A program made the translations under genes and the position numbers. From contig RQOL01000660.1 of the NCBI GenBank assembly GCA_013076295.1, positions 868,001 to 932,000 of the forward strand: 64,000 nucleotides of DNA, read 5' to 3'. Within the stretch, counting starts at the first letter, position 1. Each line of letters begins with the position of its first letter. The stretch is from Sanderia malayensis (lineage: Eukaryota; Cnidaria; Scyphozoa; Semaeostomeae; Pelagiidae). The notes beneath the pieces are model-generated. The model searched no databases. It was not told the origin of the DNA and worked only from the letters and a program-made list of their open reading frames with translations. This document shows, piece after piece, positions 47,523-58,613 of the stretch.

Positions 47523-50500
47523 TCATTTGCTTTCCTCAGGGTCTGGTGGATGCTGTTCATTGTAGTTATCCAACCATTCTTGTGTTGGAGCCACAAGCGA
47601 GTTGACATAGTCTCCACCATCACCTTCGATATAAACCTGTGCAGGTGGTGTTGGATCTGGAGGCTCTTCTCCAAAAATCCACACAAGTACCATTGCAACT
47701 ATCCCAACAATAGAAGCAACTTGTCCAATAACTGGCAAGCATTCAATTTCAACGAAAAGACCAATTGCACTGGTCAGTGTGACAATAGCAAATGATGCAC
47801 CCTGAAAGAAAGTGAAAAATGCCAAATCAAAATTCTATGAAAAATTATTTGGCTTAAAAGATTTATTTTGGAGACTTAAATAAAAAATCAATGGAATTCA
47901 ACATAAAAATCAATGTTGAATTCCAGCTGTTTACCTGGATAATATCAAGGACCTTTACAGAGACTGGTGCTCCATTTACAAAATCCTTGTATATTTGGAA
48001 GCCAAGAAGAACACACCCTGCAGCACTTGCTATTACACCACAAACTTCAGCTAGTTTACCAGCAGATTTGAACATTTTGCTCCATTTTGATGTCATGACT
48101 TCCATGTCTCCTTCTGTCGATTGCACAGCCCTGGCAATTGCTTCATTTGTTGTCAGCTCCATGCCTAGGAAAAATATTTCAGATTTTATGAACACACAAA
48201 ATCACAAAACAAAGACGATATGTGCATCTATTTCGAAAATAGATATTGCTTTCTGAAGGAATGGTATACATACCCTCAACAGCAGACCCTCCTTCTCTAA
48301 TCACAGTTCTGTAGCCTGTCAAAATTGCTTCATCAGATGTGACTGTCATAAAGTTTACCATCCAATCAAATGTTTGTTGCCCCAACTTACAGGCATCATC
48401 AAAGTACCCAAGCATTTTAGGTCCAACTGTTGAAAATGCTTTAAGTGCCATTGAAACTGTGTCTGCAACTACAACAACCTTTGCTTCTGGTGGAAGATTA
48501 TCCCATCCCATGAACGCCATTACAGTGCAAATAATGCCAAGACCATAGAAGGCAAATGACACACAAGAGCTTACAGCATTCCATGCCTTCTCTAGAGTAG
48601 GATGGCCATCTATCCACCTCTTAGCAGCAGCAAAAAATCTTTCCCATTGTGTGCCAAATTCCTGAATATAGAAGATAAGTATCTGTGTTGCATCAGCGAC
48701 CAACTGTGCCAAGCCAGCAGATATAAAATCATCCATTGCAATCCCATAGGCATCTGCATAGTCCTGTAGCTGTGCTCTGAATTCAGCTATCAACTCTTTT
48801 GTTCCCTCATCTCCACCAGCCAGAATTTCAGTGACAAGCTGTTCTAACAAATCTCCAATGATTTCTGTCATCATTTCCTCCACACTTTCATTACCATCAA
48901 AGTACTCAGAATTCATTCCAAGGCGTTCTGTTAGTACAGTACAGTAGAAGTCTGCAGCATAATTCTGTTCTGGATTATCAGGGCGAGGTTCATCTGTAAG
49001 GCAATAGAGCACCATAGATTGCTTTTGAACTTTTGTCATATCTTGGTCAATTTGTGTAAGCAAGGCAAAGTTGTTCAGCATTTCCTCTGTTGTGATATAA
49101 GCATAAAGTTCTGCTGCCCATCCTTCTCCTCCTTTTTCTGAATTGATGTAATCTTTAACCCGAGGGATCTGTTCTATGTATGCTTCTCTACCAAGCTTAT
49201 TATTAGCCACATTGTAATCAGGATCTTGAGATATGCAACCATCTTCGCTTCCTGCCCAATAATACAACAGCTTATTGTTCATATCTTCTGTGAAGAAATC
49301 TTCAAATGTGGTATCTTGTGACAATGCATTCATGAGATAGGCATTAGCAAAACGGTAGCCAAAGAATTCAGGGTATGCATCTGCAACTTCTTGTTCGTTG
49401 GCATTAAGAGTAGGTTTGACTGTGCCCAAAATTTCATGCAAGTCATCTTCATCCATGTCATACTTCATACATTTCTGCAGCAATGCAAATGTCAGGTCAT
49501 GCATCAGTTGTGGATCTGGTGCTGTCAATAAGAAGAGCTCTTCTACACTTAGGTCGTCATCCTTTGTCGTGTGCATTTTGTAAGCCATTGTTGCAGGGAG
49601 GATCTCTGTTTTTACCTGTTTCATGTCATGGATTGAGCTTTTCAAACTTTCTTTTCTTGCAATGTCAAGAAGCTGTTGACCAGAACTAGTGCGATCAAAT
49701 TCTCCTTTCCACTCATACTTTGTGCCAATGAATTCTTCATCATACTTATCATAAGTAATGCAATAGCCAGAAAAGGTGTGATAATCCCAGCTGAATGTGC
49801 CGTATAATTTGATGTATCCCACAACTGACATGAACTTGGTGTTTACATTAACATCAACCACAAGATTACCATTCTCATCTTCAGTGTATTGTACACTGTG
49901 GTCCAAGTCATTCAATTCAGTCAACATTGGCAACAGGCTAATTTTGGCAACTATGGCGACTGAGCCGTTATCAACACTTGTTCCCATTTCTAACTCGCCA
50001 AGGTAGCTCCACTCTGGGTCCTCTTTGGATCTCTTCCCATTTGTTTCAATTATTTCTTTGCCTCTGTAATGTTTGTAAATATTTGAATGTACAACGGCTT
50101 CAAAGTCAGCTGTCTGCAGGGAACTTGCATCATCTCTGTTTTGGGTAATGGAGATGCGTCCTCTGGCTGAAAGTCTTCGTGGAGAGAACTTGATAACTCC
50201 GTGCTCCCACAGCCCATTGGACACAGGTCTTGTCCACAGCAAATTACTCTTGTCCACAAAGGTTGTTATGTGAACATACTGACCATCAAGAAAGAAGTGA
50301 CCTTTGATAAGATCCATCTTTTGGGGCATGGAATAGGAACTATGGCATGGTTTACCAGACTGGTACTTCAACTCCATTTGTGGAAGTGTATAATCTTGGG
50401 CTTGAAATTTCTTTGTCTTTTTGGGAGCCATTGTTGCACGCTTTTCACAAAGTGCAAGAATTGCTTTAGCAGGAGCAGGCCCCATTATCTTCTCCAGGGA

Positions 50501-53500
50501 TGGACCAAGTTTTTTGAGCCGTTCTTTCACTTTCATTTGATCTTTGCGTGGGATGTTTGTCATTCCATCAGCAACTCGTTGTATTGTGATCTCTGGGTAG
50601 TTCTGGCAGACCAGATATCCATTGGCATGATATGAACGAGGGCCCTCTCTTGTGTGAACCCCATAAAATCTTGTTCCAGCAGGATACTTCTTTGTTCTGA
50701 TCATGTTCACTTTCACCCATTCATATTCTATGTGGCCATTGTTGATGCTCTTGATCTTCCGTACATAATCTCCTGGCTCTAATTGGCCGATATCAAGCCA
50801 GTCATTTTCTTCTCTTGCTACACGTGGATCAATTGCTCTCCAACCATCATGTGTCCAAAATGGATGACAGGCCAAGAAGAATGGAACATCATCATTGAAA
50901 CCAAATGCCATAACCTCGTGCTGAGCTGTTGGTCCAGTTTTCTCAGATGAAACTATGCCAGTGTTTCCATGCCATCCAACAATCCTGTCGTTTTCTTGCA
51001 AGTGCTGTATGGAAATGTGTCTGTTGTTCTCCAGAAGAACCGTTGTACCTGCTATGAAGCATCCACCACCATCGTAATATGGACAGTATTCAGTTCGGTT
51101 CCCTGAAACAGTTGCTGTAGTACGCAGGCCAAGACTTTGGGGTCCATTGCCAGTGTCAATCCAGTCTTCTGCTTGTTCTCCATAGTATGTAATTGTGTGT
51201 TGACAATTGATAATTCCTCCTGTGACTGCATGCTGGTAGGTATGATAGTAGACAGTTGTTCTGTTGCATGCACTTAAAACACTGTTAAAGTATGGATCGC
51301 TTTCAAGCCATGCCTTGACAAACAGCAAATGATTGTCTGTTGTTACGAAATTGATGACGGGTTGCATAAGTTCAGGACTGCTGTATTCCTCCCATTTGTC
51401 TGCAATTTCTTTCATTTTGGTGGATCCCATGATACTTAACAAGAAGTATTTCATTTCAACGGGCATCAATATTTGAGCTGCAAGTTGTTTTACAATCGTT
51501 CCAATAATGTAAACTTCATCCATGAGTATTTGCTCCAACTTAGGTAGCCAGGTTTCCTTGTCATCATAATAGGGTTTGAATCCACGTTGGAAAACATCTT
51601 CTGCCAGCAAACCTCTTCCCATTGTTGCTCCTTCTTCTCCGTCAATTAAACTTGTCCAATACTCGTCCGACTCGGGTCCTTTCGTCGTATTAGAGAAGTT
51701 GTAGCTGTAGACCTATTAGCAAAGTGAGAATATCTTTTTACTCATACAAATAGAGAGTAACGTTTTCCATTTGAGAAGTAAGCAACTAATCAATGATATT
51801 TTAAATAATAAAGGTTGAAAAGGCTCAGGCAGGGCTGCTATATTTGGCCAGGCCTTCTATGGAAAATTCTCGAGTTTAAGAGGGTGCAAGTTATCGAGGA
51901 TAAATTCTGATATGATCAAAAACAAGCCAACTTCGACAGAAAATTGTCGGAGATAATTGACTAGTCAAGGGTGTACCTTTGTCATGCTTTTTGAAACAAG
52001 TGAAACAGCAAGGTTATCTCTGTTGGTACTGAAATCACTACCACCCCAAATTGCCTTTTCATAGCCTGTTTGGAAAATAGTTCCAGCCACGCCACAGCCA
52101 GCATGCTTTATTGAATCATCCAAGATATCTTGCATGGTTTGACTTGGAATTACTTGATACGTATCAGCTATTGTCAACATATTTTCCAAGGAAAGGTATT
52201 GCTCGTCAAATACGCTGGTCAATGAAAAAAAGGAGTCATTTTGAGATTAAATAGTTATTGCATTTGAATATGATAGAAATATTGGCTGAGGTTGCGTCTT
52301 TAAACCTTTTCAAAATGCGACTGTTCAGCCATTGATTATAGCTTTGTACATTTTACTTACGAAGTGAAACATGGTTCTAGATGAAGAATAACAGTTTGAA
52401 ATTCAACCCCAAAAACAACCATTGTTACTATTCACCCTGTGAAATGTTTGGCCTCCCGAAAAGAATGCAGAGAAAAATTCCTTTCAGTTTTTCTTCGTTG
52501 AAGTGAAGTTGGAAGAAAGTCTGTCAAACTTTTACTATTTGTCTGGTCATATCTTCTCCTCCTGTTTTAATGGCGTAGTAGGTGGCTATTTTTATTTATT
52601 TTTTGAAAGTTTTTGATTTTCAGCACTCCCTCGTTACCCCAATCTAATTACTCATGACTCATAGCTCCCAATCTGATGTGGTCTGTAACCACTGAAAGAC
52701 CGCACAAAAATATGGCAATAGGAATCTGGAACAGAACAAATCCCATAAAAGACCACATCTAAATTACGACAATGAATTGTTTACCTCTGTGCTCTGCTTT
52801 GCTGTTCAGTCGTCAATCCTTCTCCACCAGTCATTTTGCCAAGTGTCATCATGGGCCAGTTTGGCAATGACCCTAAGTTAAAAGAATAGTCTTTTAACAA
52901 GAAGAAGAAGACGACAACAATGTGGTAGAAGAAGACTACCACATTGTTGTCGTTCCAATATGTGATGTTTAGAAAACCTTTGTGAAGAGATTTAGAGAAC
53001 CCACGAACAAATTGTCTTGCTGAACGCAAATTGTCCTTATGGCTGCATGGGAAATGAGCAGTGTTGCCCTTTGCGTAGCAATTAATCGAGTATGCCATTT
53101 GTTCTTTGCATCTTCCATTAATTTTATTGTGGGAAAGCCACTGTCCATAACAACCAAACGTCCACTGTCTTTAAATTCAGATATGAGTTGCTCAACAATA
53201 TCATAGTTTTTACCATTGCCAGATGTTTTGTACGTTTTCTTCCCCACTTTCACCACATGGTTAGCAACATAATTTCCACCGTTTGCTCCCTTATCACTGA
53301 CTTTACAAATTGTCCATCCCATTCTTATTGGCTTGTCTGGATTTCTTATTTTATAAGGGTTCCTTTTGCTTTTGCTAGTCACTCTTCCTTCATCAACGCA
53401 CATTTTCCAGCCAACCGTCCACTTTGATAATGATTTCTGTCTGAGATATTCAACTCCAGAGTTAATATTCTGCAATGGATGGTAGTCTGGATGATCTTTA

Positions 53501-55084
53501 GGTGGCAAGGATGAAGCTTTGACAACTCGAAAGTGCTTTAGCATCAGACGAAAGACTTCACGGCTCATTGTTTTCTTTATTTCTGGCTGTGATTGCAAGG
53601 GGTCCTCACTCCAAGCCCATCTATATTATTGCCGATATCCAAGAAGACGAAGATGCCATTTGATTGCAAAGAAACCTCTTACAAAACGTATTCCTGCCTC
53701 ATCTCTTGAAATCTCCCCAATTTTCTCAACGAATGATGGATCTTCAGCGCCATGTTCATTTGTACTTGCAATACATGTCATGATAAATTCGTCGTCCATA
53801 ACACCTTCAACAATCTCATGTGGTTTTGTACCAGCATCAAATATAACTGCAGGTCTCCCATACTCAGGTATTCTTTCTGACGGAGCAATAGAACCTTCAA
53901 AATCTGCTTCTGACTCTGTAGACCAGTGGCAGCAACCAGGTTGATCATCATCGCTTTCAATACCATGAGGGTCATAAACTTCGCTATCATCGTAGGCCAT
54001 GAGCTCGTCATATTCTTCAGCTGACAACTCAGACAATGAAGAAATATCACTTATGCTTTCGCTATCAGAAAAATCACTCTCGGTTTCGATATTCATCGTA
54101 TTTCAGATAAATGAATCAGAAGTTCACGATAAGATATTTCTGATTTTGTAATGCAATGTCGGTCTGAACAGTTAAGTTTTTCATTATCGTAATCACTATT
54201 TTGAATTTCGCGCCAAAACTGTAACAAAATAAAGCTCAGCCCCAGACCTCTAAATAATAATAGAGTCGTAAAAACTCCATTTTTTGCCCCCAAAACATCA
54301 AAATTTCAAAAAATAAATTCAATATTCGAATTCAGCGCCCCAAAATTGTACTTCTCACCAAATGTGATGGAAATTGGACGAGTTTCAAAATTTGCATATT
54401 GCCCCCCTTTTACCCCCATTTTTTGCCCCCAAAACATCAAAATTTCAAAAAATAAATTCGATATTCGAATTCAGCGCCCCAAAATTGTACTTCTCACCAA
54501 ATTTGATGGAAATTGGACGAGTTTCAAAATTTGCATATTGCCCCCCTTTTACCCCCATTTTTTGCCCCCAAAACATCAAAATTTCAAAAAACAAATTCAA
54601 TATTCGAATTCAGCGCCCGAAAATTGTACTTCTCACCGAGTTTCAGCCAGTTTTAATCAAATTGGGTTTTTCATGATTTTTGCTTCTACTGGGACCTACT
54701 GGGACGCTGGGCATGAGAGGGGTCGTTGGCCCTTGTTAGTGTGTTCAGTTTCCTATCTGAGATAACGTTGTTAATTTTTTAGATGGAAATTTTGCCAGAA
54801 ATAACACGTTTTGGCGCAATCCACGTTCTAATTAAACTAAATATTCGTATGCAAGGACCAATGAATTAAGAACTTTCAGGCAGATAAATCTGCTCAAAAC
54901 AAAAAAAGAAACAATAGCCCATTGTGATTGAACAATAGGCTGGATGCAACATTTACAGGTTCTTACTTGCGGGTTTTAACTGCATATTAGAATGTGACAG
55001 TATCTACTTTGAGACATGGAAGAAAGAAAACATTGCATTATATTGCATACCTTTAGTACCAGCATCTTTTTTCTTGGAAGCCAT
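47523..55084 (-). CDS. Large Hint-domain protein with C-terminal hydrophobic helices, 6 exons
   Basis: Exons are 55084-55051, 52872-52785, 52214-51977, 51712-48274, 48164-47935 and 47801-47523. All junctions are GT-AG and in phase, giving 1,435 residues; the start is MASKKKDAGTK, with no signal peptide. Residues about 40-337 are uncharacterised. A Hint domain spans about 338-491: it begins with the nucleophile-type Cys in GGGCFIAGTTVLLE, has the histidine block FFLACHPFWTHDGW (His403) and ends YHANGYLVCQN. A beta-rich region follows, then a long helical region. Hydrophobic segments lie at about 1171-1190, 1304-1325, 1345-1360 and 1366-1387, before an acidic proline-rich tail. Hint domains self-cleave through the N-terminal Cys in hedgehog and inteins; cleavage here is inferred. 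The usual terminal His-Asn is Gln-Asn. Function and partners are unknown. Intron 1 holds a broken piggyBac transposase. Confidence 0.85.
52911..52953. repeat. 18-bp-arm hairpin at the broken end of the piggyBac gene
   Basis: The arms acgacaacaatgtggtag (52911-52928) and its exact complement (52936-52953) flank a 7-nt loop. The 52936-52953 arm is the original transposase coding sequence (minus-strand NDNNVVV); the other arm is an inverted copy placed where the coding sequence is lost, as expected from a templated inversion at a breakpoint. Confidence 0.7.
52929..54096 (-). pseudogene. piggyBac-type transposase pseudogene in intron 1 of the Hint gene
   Basis: The frame starts at ATG 54096 with an acidic serine-rich N-terminus (SDFSDSESISDISSL), as in piggyBac-derived proteins. 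It then reads FFAIKWHLRLLGYR, an in-frame stop (53626-53628), and on in the same frame with WSEDPLQSQPEIKK and MSREVFRLMLKHF. Catalytic-core blocks follow: WKMCVDEGR (first Asp), KPIRMGWTICKV and RLVVMDSGF (second Asp). Near 53070 a one-base loss in a GGG run shifts the frame, after which NTAHFPCSHKDNLRSAR continues. It ends at about 52929 at a hairpin, lacking the last Asp and the Cys-rich C-terminus. No TTAA-flanked ends were found. The copy is dead and transcribed, if at all, only as intron. Confidence 0.8.
54286..54637. repeat. Tandem array of a 139-bp unit, about 2.5 copies
   Basis: The unit begins gcccccaaaacatcaaaattt at 54286, 54425 and 54564 and the copies are nearly identical; the third is cut at about 54637. 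It lies in intron 1 of the Hint gene, next to the piggyBac pseudogene. Open frames through it are by-products of the repeat. Confidence 0.85.
54900..54985. mobile_element. Remnant of the TACAGTAAAAACCC MITE family
   Basis: Matches the right half of 41315-41466: caataggctgga, then aggttcttacttgcgggttttaactg. It lacks a clear second end and sits in Hint intron 1. Confidence 0.5.
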
Positions 55085-55830
55085 GTTTTAGGACTTTGTA
55101 GCGCTAGGATTGAATAAATGCATTTTTATCAATTATGCATGGATCAGTGTTTATTTTAAGAACAATTTTTAAAACCACATGCGTTATTAAAACATTTGGC
55201 CACACGGTTTGGAAAAATGTTAATAACACCCCCCCCCTTGATCATTTTAGCATCTTCGCGAATAATTACTTACCCTGAGTCATATACCGAGAAGCTGAAC
55301 TCAAGCAAACTGAATGGCGGCTATCTTGAAAACATGGAGTGTGGAATGATGGAATGGAGTGAAATGATGGAGTGGAATGAAATTTGGAAACCATTGAATG
55401 ATTTTCAGAAATTTGTAACGGGAAAATATATGATGTATTGTATCAAAGTATACATGTTTGTGTCCTTCTATGTCTTGTAACCCCTATTTTGGCATGAGTT
55501 TCGATCTATTACGTATAAGTTACGATTAAACTCATCCAAGTGGTCCGCATGTCAAATTTCATAAATGGGAGCATGTTATACATGGGAGGATGCTGTGTTC
55601 ATATTTCTATGCAAAACAAATGGCAATTGTTACAAAATACAAGTATATGTATTGTCAATTCTCTTGTGAGCACCAATAGCGCTGCGAATTGTCTTGTCGT
55701 GTTTTTCTGGATTTAAAAACTTTCTATTTCGATCAGGGGCTTGAAACTTCCAGTCGAATAGATGACGCAATTGTCACTAGAGAATGGTGTGCCAAAGACC
55801 GATATTGGTCTTAGAATTATTTTTGGTTAA
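55085..55830. other. Intergenic stretch upstream of the Hint gene
   Basis: This contains the presumed promoter side of the Hint gene and a repeat (about 55315-55540) that recurs inverted at about 60808-60978. Shared blocks include tgtggaatgatggaa and acatgtttgtgtccttctat followed by aacccctattttgg. No gene is supported. Confidence 0.55.
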
Positions 55831-56090
55831 GGGCCCATCTACACGAGAGCTTGAAACATGACCAAGTCCGTCTAACCCAGCGTGTTGCATAATGCGATTA
55901 TCCAATTAATGCGTATCCGACTTGAAATGTTCCAAATTTTTAGCAACAGGGTCCCTTCCTATCGAATTAAGACCTGTCAGCAACAAGCAAATTAACTTGT
56001 ACATATGTGTCATTGTCACGCACGTTCATTTTATTCATTCGAATACACACGCACTAGAAAACACCACGTTAAAACAAAATTGAAACTTTT

Positions 56091-57068
56091 ATGAAAATGG
56101 CTGGCTTCAGACGCATTGCTAACAATCAGTTCAATGAAGAGGAAAGTAGTGATGAACTATATCAAGATAGTCAAGACCAATACCTCGAACAACAAGAATT
56201 TTCGCCGCCTGTATTTCAGAGACCGATGACCAGTACTCCGCGTCCACAATCATTTTATCAGCCGCCCAACTTCATGGCAAACAGATTTTCGAGTGCTTTT
56301 TTCAGACCTCCATCCTCAAGGCATGTATTTACTCCGTCGTTTTTTGATACACAATCGCAACCTGAGCCTGAACGAACAAGGACAGAATCAGAACGGCCCT
56401 CGGATGGCAATACAAAAGCCAAGAATAGATGGACGCAAGAAGAAACTGACGCACTTGTGTTGGCATGGCGTGATAGTTTTGTTGAGCTTGAAAGCCACAA
56501 AAATCCTGCTGCTTGGCGAAAAATTGTCGAAGCCGTAAATGAAGTTGGTAGTGGCAAAACGAAAGATCAGGCCAAGAAAAAACTTCGCAACCTAAAAGAC
56601 CGGTACAAGGAAGCAAAGGATAAAAACAAGAGAAGCGGATCGGCTAGAAATTTGCCAAAATACTACAATATTTTCGACGAGGTTCTTGGCACGCGTAGCG
56701 TCGTTCAAATGCCAGAGGTACGAGAGAGTGGGCAAGGTGTGGCTGTTGTTCCAGTCAATGACGAAGAACACCAAGAAGAGGAGATGAATCAAGAGAATTT
56801 AGAAGAAATTGAGCCACAGCCTAAAAGAACGAAGAAGAAAAAGGCATCAAAGTCTGCAGCTTCGAAGCAGCTTGTGGATTTCCTGGGAGAAATGCAGAAA
56901 CAACAGCAGGAAAGCATGAAACAATTTTTAGATGGGATGAAGGAGATGGAAGAGAGAAGTAAAAAGCACACTGCTGATACTCTTCGAGACGTAGTTAGAA
57001 TGTTTATCGACGGCAAGAATAAGAGACGAAGAAGAGACTCAAGCTCTAGTGACAATGAAAACGAATAA
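56091..57068 (+). CDS. Harbinger Myb/SANT-like DNA-binding protein
   Basis: This is 325 residues starting at ATG 56091. The N-terminus is rich in Gln/Pro/Ser. A trihelix/Myb-like domain lies at about 110-200, with the Trp-spaced pattern RWTQEETDALVLAWRD, NPAAWRKIVEAVNE and AKKKLRNLKDRYKEAKDK. A Lys-rich stretch (KRTKKKKASK) could be a nuclear localisation signal. A coiled-coil-prone region (QKQQQESMKQFLDGMKEMEE) and a basic tail end the protein. In studied Harbinger elements this partner brings the transposase to the nucleus and to the element ends; the same role is inferred here. It ends about 150 bp from the end of the convergent transposase gene. Confidence 0.85.
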   Translation: MKMAGFRRIANNQFNEEESSDELYQDSQDQYLEQQEFSPPVFQRPMTSTPRPQSFYQPPNFMANRFSSAFFRPPSSRHVFTPSFFDTQSQPEPERTRTESERPSDGNTKAKNRWTQEETDALVLAWRDSFVELESHKNPAAWRKIVEAVNEVGSGKTKDQAKKKLRNLKDRYKEAKDKNKRSGSARNLPKYYNIFDEVLGTRSVVQMPEVRESGQGVAVVPVNDEEHQEEEMNQENLEEIEPQPKRTKKKKASKSAASKQLVDFLGEMQKQQQESMKQFLDGMKEMEERSKKHTADTLRDVVRMFIDGKNKRRRRDSSSSDNENE

Positions 57069-57220
57069 GTGTTATTATCATGATTGTGCTCACAAATTAT
57101 TTTTTAAATTTTATACGATTTCATTTGTTAATTTTAATTATTAGAAAAGATTGATTTAAATTGTGCGAGTTTGTGATATGTCTATTTCTCAATTTGGAAA
57201 GGCTCACAAGGAAAAATGTG

Positions 57221-58474
57221 TCACAGTGTGTCGTTCATAGAATTTTCTTCTAAGTACGTGATTAAATGGTCACGAACTACATTGGACGATGCACCAGTGT
57301 CATGAACATTGTTGTCATCCTGGCAAGGCAATTCTAACAATGTTTCATCAAGCTGTTCTCCACGTTTCTGGCAGATGTTATGAAGAACTGTACATGTTGT
57401 TACAACATCAGCTGCAAAAGATGGTTCAAGTTGCAATTTTCCCAACAATATGCGCCACCTGCTCTTCAACATACCAAATGCCCTTTCAATAGAGACCCTT
57501 GCTTGAGATAAGGCCAAATTGAACATTTTTGGTCTGTACTGCATGTTTTTCTCGTATGGGAATGGTTTTATCAACCAATCCGACAAGGGATATGCAGCAT
57601 CTCCAACTAGATATGGCGCTATAGACACCATGCTATTCAACATGAAGACAGGAATTCTCAAGATTTCCCGACTAGTGGCCTCTGCATAAACCCAGCTATT
57701 TCTTAGCATTCGTGAATCATGAATAGACCCTGGAAAGCCTGCGGACATGCTCAAGAATATCAGATTTCCATCACAAACACCTTGGCATGAAATACTGTAT
57801 CGCTGCTTTCTATTAAAGAAATCGACAGTGCTATTCTCTGGGGCAATGATTTCAATATGTGTTCCATCAACAGCACCAAGTATATTCGGAAGGGGTGAGA
57901 GATTTTCAAACGTCTTTATGCATTTGGTGCATTCTTCAAGTGATCGAGGCCAACGAATATATCTATCTCTGAGCAATACCATAACACCAACAAAGTCTTT
58001 CGTTATTCTACAAACAATCGATCTTGAAATTCCAAATGTCTGGCCTACCGATCTGTAGCTGCCTCCATTTGCAAGCCACCAAAGTGCAACAGCAACTCTT
58101 TTTGGTACAGGAATCGTATCTCGCATATTTGTTTGTTTTCTTGCCATATACCGATGCACAACAGAGCAAATAAAGTCAAACGTTTCACGACTTATTCGAT
58201 AGTGACTTTGCCAGTAGTATGGATCCAGATGTTTACTGGTATTCAAATCAGCCTTGTAATATGTATCGAATTCGTTCACCTGTCTGTGATAAACCCATGC
58301 TTTGCGAGTTCTATACATGTTGTTGAACTGCCTGATTGCTCCGATCTGCATTTGATAGCTTCTTATGCTAAACATGTTAGCAGCAAACAACACAAGCCTA
58401 CGCATTCTGACTTCTCTACTTTTTTCGAGAAGATAAACAAGAAGGAGAAACATAAAAAATTCCTCGTCCGACAT
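57221..58474 (-). CDS. PIF/Harbinger DDE transposase
   Basis: This is 417 residues from ATG 58474 (MSDEEFFMFLL). An upstream in-frame TTG exists but ATG is preferred. The N-terminal part has a helical DNA-binding region with the block YRISRETFDFICSVVH, and a helix-turn-helix in GQTFGISRSIVCRITKDF. The nuclease domain (DDE_Tnp_4 type) has NILGAVDGTHIEI (first Asp), FPGSIHDSRML (second Asp), LVGDAAYPLSDWLIKPF, and ERAFGMLKSRWR (Glu). The reading frame is intact. It cuts and joins the element ends, giving the 3-bp duplication seen here. Confidence 0.9.
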   Translation of the reverse strand: MSDEEFFMFLLLVYLLEKSREVRMRRLVLFAANMFSIRSYQMQIGAIRQFNNMYRTRKAWVYHRQVNEFDTYYKADLNTSKHLDPYYWQSHYRISRETFDFICSVVHRYMARKQTNMRDTIPVPKRVAVALWWLANGGSYRSVGQTFGISRSIVCRITKDFVGVMVLLRDRYIRWPRSLEECTKCIKTFENLSPLPNILGAVDGTHIEIIAPENSTVDFFNRKQRYSISCQGVCDGNLIFLSMSAGFPGSIHDSRMLRNSWVYAEATSREILRIPVFMLNSMVSIAPYLVGDAAYPLSDWLIKPFPYEKNMQYRPKMFNLALSQARVSIERAFGMLKSRWRILLGKLQLEPSFAADVVTTCTVLHNICQKRGEQLDETLLELPCQDDNNVHDTGASSNVVRDHLITYLEENSMNDTL

Positions 58475-58586
58475 TTTGTCTCCGTGCGTGACTAACAAAT
58501 TACACCCTCGATGTTGTACATCGAAGAGAAGAAAAAAAGTGATTCATCATGACAGGCGAGATTAGTGAAACAATAGAAATAAGAAC

Positions 58587-58613
58587 GTTGAGCACCTCAG
58601 TGAGGTGCTCAAC
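58587..58613. repeat. 27-bp perfect palindrome inside the Harbinger element
   Basis: Arms of 13 bp (gttgagcacctca and its complement) flank a single central base. It lies between the transposase start codon and the right terminal repeat, so it may be a protein-binding or promoter element, or simply a subterminal structure. Confidence 0.7.

Noticed and set aside
54346..54765. Plus-strand frames of 139 and 100 codons
   Set aside because: They run through the 139-bp tandem array and repeat the same peptide in shifted frames; repeat artefacts.
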